Below, piece after piece: positions 6,121 through 9,515 of a stretch of DNA of 9,515 nucleotides. Both the position numbers and the translations under genes were made by a program. How positions within the stretch are numbered: position 1 is the stretch's first letter; every line of letters begins with the position of its first letter. Source of the stretch: CAIPFQ01 sp964641775. GTDB lineage: Bacteria > Chlamydiota > Chlamydiia > Chlamydiales > SM23-39. The stretch spans positions 1-9,515 of the forward strand of contig CAZXLK010000052.1 in the NCBI GenBank assembly GCA_964641775.1. The letters run 5' to 3'. The notes under the pieces were generated by a model, which was not told the origin of the DNA, did not search any database, and saw nothing but the letters and a program-made list of their open reading frames with translations.

Positions 6121-6135
6121 TATCTTAATAAGATA
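6121..6135. promoter_or_regulatory. AT-rich 7+1+7 palindrome between pgpH and the kinase gene
   Basis: TATCTTAATAAGATA is a perfect inverted repeat with 7-bp arms and a 1-nt centre. It lies about 20 bp upstream of the predicted kinase -35 box and 29 bp past the pgpH stop. It could be an operator for a dimeric regulator of the kinase operon. Alternatively, as RNA on the minus strand, it could be a weak hairpin followed by TTTGCTTTTT, acting as a poor terminator for pgpH. The stem is entirely A/T except one G/C pair per arm. Confidence 0.35.
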
Positions 6136-6136
6136 G

Positions 6137-6178
6137 ACTTACGTCTTTCTGGAACAAGCTTTACTTACGTCTTTCTGG
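6137..6178. repeat. 16-bp direct repeat duplicating the 3' end of pgpH
   Basis: ACTTACGTCTTTCTGG occurs at 6137-6152 and again at 6163-6178, a 26-bp period. The second copy contains the last codons and TAA of the pgpH-like gene (Arg-Lys-Thr-stop). The first copy is a non-coding duplicate just downstream. It looks like a small tandem duplication at the gene end, so the present stop is preserved in both copies. Confidence 0.85.
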
Positions 6179-8270
6179 GATACTTAACTCTAACGTGGTA
6201 AGTCACAAGGAGGGTTTTAATAAGGACTTTTTTGATACGGCCCATCTCTTCAAAGGTGAGCTGGCATTCGTCAAACTGCCCATCGTCGGTTTTTTCTTGG
6301 ATCAGGCGATGGATCATCTCGGTGAGCGTTGCTTCATTGATCTCTTCCAAAGATCTCGAGGCGGCTTCAATGCTATCGCAAATCATAATGATGGCCGATT
6401 CTTTGGTATGGGGCTTTGGCCCGGGATAGCGAAACTGCGATTCATCGACTTCCTCAACTATTCCCCCTTTTAGCTCCAGCTGTTTGCGGTAAAAATAATA
6501 GACCAAAGTAGTCCCATGGTGCTCTTTAATGATGTCGATAAAAGGCTCGGGGAGCTTGTATTTTCTGGCAATGACGACCCCGTCTGTTACATGGGAAATG
6601 ATCACTTGGGCAGATTCCAATGGAGTTAAAAGTTGGTGGATATTGACAGAGCCTTGCTGGTTTTCGGTATATACAAGGGGGTTATTGATCTTTCCGATAT
6701 CGTGATAGAGCGTTGCAGCTCTACAAAAAAGGCCATTGGCACCAATTGACGATGCGCAAGTCTCCGACAAGTTCCCCAAAACTAAAGAATGCTGATAAGT
6801 TCCCGGAACTTCCATCGCAAAACGGCGCAAAAGCTCTGTATTGGGGTCCATGTATTCCATTAGGGTAATATCGGTCAAAACCCCAAAAAGCGATTCTAAG
6901 ACCGGCAAAAGGCCAACAACTAGAACCGCAGTAATGAATAAAAAGGCAAAAGAGCCTATGACATCTATCGCAAAATGGTAGCTGATCCAATGGTTTTCAC
7001 TTAAAACATAGGCGTATAAAACCGGAATGGAGCAGGCCCAAGATTTCATGCAGACTGCAAAAACTTCTTTCCTTTTTCTGAGCCGTCTTGACGTTATGAT
7101 CACAACGATCGATGTCACGAGATTGAGCACCAAAAATCTACTATGATCGATCGCAAGGCTCACTGACAAAATAATGGAGAGAAATGTCGCGGCAAAAAGG
7201 GCTGTTCTAGGAGATAAAAGAATACAAATCAAAAGGGTTGCAAAAGGGGCAACGACCGGATACCGAATCGCCTGAATGAAGCTCGATGTACTCCGGATGA
7301 GAACATATTCGGTCAGTTTTGCAAAAACCAAAGTTAAAAGCACGATGCAAACAAAAAGGGAGAGCTGCTGCAAAGAACGGATAAACGTGGGCTGGCTAAT
7401 TCGAAAATAAAGACCACTGATGGTGCAAAAAATGACGGCTAGCACAAGGCTTGCAATAATGGTTAGAGGGTCCCAAAGGCGGCGGCTTTCTGAGATCTCC
7501 TGTTTCATCGACTGCATGATGGAGATATGGCGCGATGTGATTTTTTCTCCCGGCTCTAAAATCCTTGTCCCCGCATAGACTTTGGTCATCTTTTCAGGAA
7601 TCATCCTTCCCACATGGCTTCGGATTGCATTTTCCAACGCAGCGTCTTCGACAAGAGATAAGTTTTTTAAGCGGAAATAGTCGACAACATAGCGGACAGC
7701 TTCTTGTTGCAATCCGGCCGTATGGATGACAACTTCCCAAAAAGGGGCAGGAGGTGCCATAACCCCAAGCTCCGGAACAAATTCATAATAGGAAGATTCG
7801 GGATAACCCAGTTCTTTGATCTTTTGGATCGTTCTTGGATCGGTAAACCTACTTTCCAAAAGGATTGTTTCTACAACATCTGCTGCTTTATAAAGATCTT
7901 CAAATGTACTCGATGGAAGAGCCGAGCGCCAATTTTTATTGTGGATGAGAGTCTCTTCAAGCTCATAGCGGAGGTCTCGGATTTCTTTATCGTCGAATTG
8001 ATAGATTTTTCCCACATCTTGCATCGCCTGCTGCTTTAAGATGATGGTCGTTTCATAATCGGGAAATTCAAAATCGATCTGGGCAATGACATACCTAGAT
8101 GCCGTAGCGTTGAGCTCCAAAACATCGAGCCTAACCTCCCGAAAATGAAGAAAGAGGGCAAGGCAAAAGCCGCAGATAAGTCCAACGATGATCCGCCATC
8201 CTCGGTGATTCGAAGCTAGCCATGCTCGCCACCCCTGATCGAGGGAAGGGCGGATCCGATTTTCTTTCAT
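6165..8270 (-). CDS. pgpH: 7TM-HD family phosphohydrolase, PgpH-like (probable c-di-AMP phosphodiesterase)
   Basis: 701 residues, typical for the family. Layout: a cytoplasmic basic N-terminus, TM helix 25-43, a large extracytoplasmic domain (44-265) ending in the family's LEPGEKITSRHISIMQSM-like segment (238-255), about seven membrane helices (268-289, 300-320, 337-352, 355-374, 378-394, 408-423, 433-456), then a cytoplasmic HD domain (485-645). Metal-binding residues are all present: His494 (YQHSL), His523-Asp524 (LYHDIGK), His560 (IISHVTDG), His584-His585 (KEHHG) and Asp632 (MICDSIE). Characterised PgpH proteins hydrolyse cyclic di-AMP; c-di-AMP signalling is known in Chlamydia. The activity here is therefore well supported by family but not proven. 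The ATG at 8270 is preceded by AAAGGG directly abutting it and by a weak TAAGAT, so the translation signal is poor. It is divergent from dnaX with 72 bp between start codons. Confidence 0.92.
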   Translation of the reverse strand: MKENRIRPSLDQGWRAWLASNHRGWRIIVGLICGFCLALFLHFREVRLDVLELNATASRYVIAQIDFEFPDYETTIILKQQAMQDVGKIYQFDDKEIRDLRYELEETLIHNKNWRSALPSSTFEDLYKAADVVETILLESRFTDPRTIQKIKELGYPESSYYEFVPELGVMAPPAPFWEVVIHTAGLQQEAVRYVVDYFRLKNLSLVEDAALENAIRSHVGRMIPEKMTKVYAGTRILEPGEKITSRHISIMQSMKQEISESRRLWDPLTIIASLVLAVIFCTISGLYFRISQPTFIRSLQQLSLFVCIVLLTLVFAKLTEYVLIRSTSSFIQAIRYPVVAPFATLLICILLSPRTALFAATFLSIILSVSLAIDHSRFLVLNLVTSIVVIITSRRLRKRKEVFAVCMKSWACSIPVLYAYVLSENHWISYHFAIDVIGSFAFLFITAVLVVGLLPVLESLFGVLTDITLMEYMDPNTELLRRFAMEVPGTYQHSLVLGNLSETCASSIGANGLFCRAATLYHDIGKINNPLVYTENQQGSVNIHQLLTPLESAQVIISHVTDGVVIARKYKLPEPFIDIIKEHHGTTLVYYFYRKQLELKGGIVEEVDESQFRYPGPKPHTKESAIIMICDSIEAASRSLEEINEATLTEMIHRLIQEKTDDGQFDECQLTFEEMGRIKKVLIKTLLVTYHVRVKYPRKT

Positions 8271-8304
8271 CCCTTTATCTTACCATATTTCTCAATTCTG
8301 ACGA

Positions 8305-8333
8305 TTGCTATCTGACAACAAATCGTGTATGAT
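8305..8333 (+). promoter_or_regulatory. Predicted dnaX promoter (near-leaderless)
   Basis: TTGCTA (8305-8310, 4/6 to consensus), a 17-nt spacer and TATGAT (8328-8333, 5/6) sit 9 nt before the dnaX ATG at 8343. A run of eight T (8333-8340) fills the gap. Transcription starting about 7 nt past the -10 would give a leader of roughly 0-2 nt. No Shine-Dalgarno is present. The start codon is fixed by the conserved DnaX N-terminus, so the short leader does not depend on a start-site guess. Confidence 0.6.
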
Positions 8334-8342
8334 TTTTTTTCA

Positions 8343-9515
8343 ATGAAATATCAGGTCCTTGCTAGGCGCTATCGCCCCAAACGGTTTTCAGAAGTTGTTG
8401 GCCAGGAAGCCGTTGTCCAGACGCTTAAAAATGCACTCCGTTTCAACATTGCCGCCCATGCCTATTTATTTTGCGGCTCCAGGGGTGTTGGCAAAACTAC
8501 TTTGGCCCGCCTTTTTGCTAAAGCGCTCAACTGCCAAAAGTTGGGGTCTGACTTGGAGCCTTGCAATGAGTGCCCCTCTTGCCTGGAAATCGCCTCCAAT
8601 AGCTCGCTCGATGTCATTGAGATTGATGGGGCATCGAATCGCGGCATCGATGATATCCGCCAAATCAATGAAACTGCCCTTTATTCGCCGAGCGCAGGCC
8701 GCTTTAAAATTTACATCATTGATGAAGTCCACATGTTGACGAAGGAGGCCTTCAATGCCCTTCTCAAAACGCTCGAAGAGCCGCCCGAAAAGGCCAAATT
8801 TTTCTTTGCGACAACAGAGCCTCATAAAGTCCCTCCCACCATCATCAGCCGCTGCCAGCGCTTTGATCTCGGAAGGCTCCAGCTCTCTCAAATCATCGCA
8901 AAACTAGGCGAAATCGCAAAAGATCTAGACCGCAAGGCAGAAGAGGCAGCTCTTCATCTCATCGCTACCTTTTCCGAAGGGAGTCTTCGCGATGCCGAAT
9001 CGGTTTTTGACCAAATCCTTTGTTTTGAGGATGGCCCCATCACAGCAGATGCGGTCCGAAGTTCCTTAGGGCTCATTCCCCAAGAACATTTTTTTGCCCT
9101 CGACCGGGCTTTTTCCGAAAACAATCTCCCCTTTGCTTTCCAGCTCGTAGAAACTCTTTTTGCCTCCGGCAAGGATCTTTCCCACTTTTACCAAGGCCTT
9201 ATTACCCATGTCCGCCACCTCATCACCGCCCGCCTCCTCGGCGACAAAGCCCTCGAGCTTGCCACCGAAATCAAAGAGCTCTACCTGCAATCCGCAAAAC
9301 TCTACATCCCCTCCCAATGCCTCTACCTTCTCGAATACCTCCTCCGCCAAGAGCCCCAAATCCAAAAAAGCGCCTGCCAAAGAGTTGCCCTCGAATCGAC
9401 CCTACTCCACTACATCCAAAGCAAAAACCGCATTCCCGTCGAAGTCCTCGTCCGCCGTCTCACCGAACTAGAAAACTCCTTAAAAAACGATCCCCCCAAA
9501 ATCTTCCCCAAACCG
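8343..9515 (+). CDS. dnaX: DNA polymerase III subunit gamma/tau (3' end beyond window)
   Basis: The first 391 codons of the clamp-loader ATPase that loads the sliding clamp at the replication fork; the frame is open to the window edge. The N-terminus MKYQVLARRYRPKRF matches the family start, fixing the ATG. Motifs: Walker A GSRGVGKTT (45-53), a four-cysteine zinc module (Cys64, 74, 77, 80), DVIEIDGASNRGIDDIR (90-106), Walker B/DEAH-type YIIDEVHML (124-132), TTEPHKVPPTIISRC (157-171) containing the SRC arginine-finger motif (169-171), and sensor 2-like GSLRDAES near 213-220. Domains I-III are present; any tau-specific tail is missing. An in-register A AAA AAC heptamer occurs at 9482-9488 just after domain III. 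The coding strand becomes very C-rich from about 9000. Divergent from pgpH. Confidence 0.97.
   Translation, partial: MKYQVLARRYRPKRFSEVVGQEAVVQTLKNALRFNIAAHAYLFCGSRGVGKTTLARLFAKALNCQKLGSDLEPCNECPSCLEIASNSSLDVIEIDGASNRGIDDIRQINETALYSPSAGRFKIYIIDEVHMLTKEAFNALLKTLEEPPEKAKFFFATTEPHKVPPTIISRCQRFDLGRLQLSQIIAKLGEIAKDLDRKAEEAALHLIATFSEGSLRDAESVFDQILCFEDGPITADAVRSSLGLIPQEHFFALDRAFSENNLPFAFQLVETLFASGKDLSHFYQGLITHVRHLITARLLGDKALELATEIKELYLQSAKLYIPSQCLYLLEYLLRQEPQIQKSACQRVALESTLLHYIQSKNRIPVEVLVRRLTELENSLKNDPPKIFPKP
9482..9488 (+). other. Potential -1 frameshift heptamer A AAA AAC in dnaX
   Basis: The zero-frame codons are TTA AAA AAC, so A-AAA-AAC fits the X-XXY-YYZ slippery pattern exactly. It lies at codons 380-382, after domain III, where gamma/tau frameshifting occurs in some bacteria. 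After a -1 shift the new frame reads on from 9488 without a stop to the window end. No upstream Shine-Dalgarno-like stimulator is seen, and any downstream hairpin would lie partly outside the window. Confidence 0.3.

Noticed and set aside
7704..8039. 111-codon plus-strand frame within pgpH
   Set aside because: It lies opposite the conserved extracytoplasmic domain and has no start signal or recognisable domain.
8466..8891. 141-codon minus-strand frame opposite dnaX
   Set aside because: The plus strand encodes the conserved DnaX ATPase motifs throughout; the minus frame is a shadow with no motif. The same holds for 9066-9380 (-) and the plus-strand frames at 8359-8739 and 9160-9471.
9364..9370. 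AAAAAAG, the E. coli-type dnaX slippery sequence
   Set aside because: The reading frame is CAA AAA AGC, so the heptamer is not in the register needed for -1 slippage, and it falls too early, within domain III.

Overview
The window looks like a stretch of a chlamydial chromosome, most likely from an amoeba-associated (Parachlamydia-like) lineage. Three things suggest this: a DUF687-like protein of a type I know only from Chlamydiae, an HDIG 7TM-HD phosphohydrolase and dnaX typical of that phylum, and accessory genes of the kind carried by intracellular bacteria (an actin-fragmin-kinase-like protein and a leaderless-secretion NlpC/P60-like protein). By eye the GC content is in the low-to-mid 40s. 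It is lower in the kinase gene and higher in dnaX. The lineage call is inference; no rRNA or marker gene is present.

Layout. Positions 25-66 hold a degenerate hexamer array (consensus TGCCYG). Positions 87-2239 on the minus strand form a two-gene operon: a predicted membrane-anchored DUF687-like serine-hydrolase-type protein, whose stop overlaps (ATGA) the start of a small putative lipoprotein. A second, closely related hexamer array (2312-2365) lies on the other side of this pair, so the cassette is bracketed by direct copies. Positions 2409-4633 on the plus strand carry a phosphoglucomutase/phosphomannomutase and, 26 bp later, an NlpC/P60-like cysteine hydrolase. Positions 4640-6065 on the minus strand carry an atypical kinase (actin-fragmin kinase/PI3-4-kinase-like fold) and an 8-nt-overlapping small gene of unknown function, convergent with the NlpC gene and only 6 bp from it. 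Positions 6165-8270 (minus) encode a PgpH-type 7TM-HD phosphohydrolase, probably a c-di-AMP phosphodiesterase. Divergent from it, dnaX (8343 to the window end, incomplete) encodes the clamp-loader gamma/tau subunit.

The core genes here (phosphohexomutase, pgpH, dnaX) serve sugar phosphate metabolism, nucleotide second-messenger turnover and DNA replication. Between them sit accessory units: the DUF687/lipoprotein pair and the kinase/small-ORF pair. The accessory proteins are the best candidates for novel biology. A recurring architectural feature is a good -10 box 6-9 nt upstream of the ATG with no Shine-Dalgarno sequence (phosphohexomutase, kinase, dnaX). This implies leaderless or nearly leaderless mRNAs, whereas the internal operon genes have clear Shine-Dalgarno sites. 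No tRNA, rRNA, CRISPR array or transposase was seen, and no stretch above 300 bp lacks a gene.
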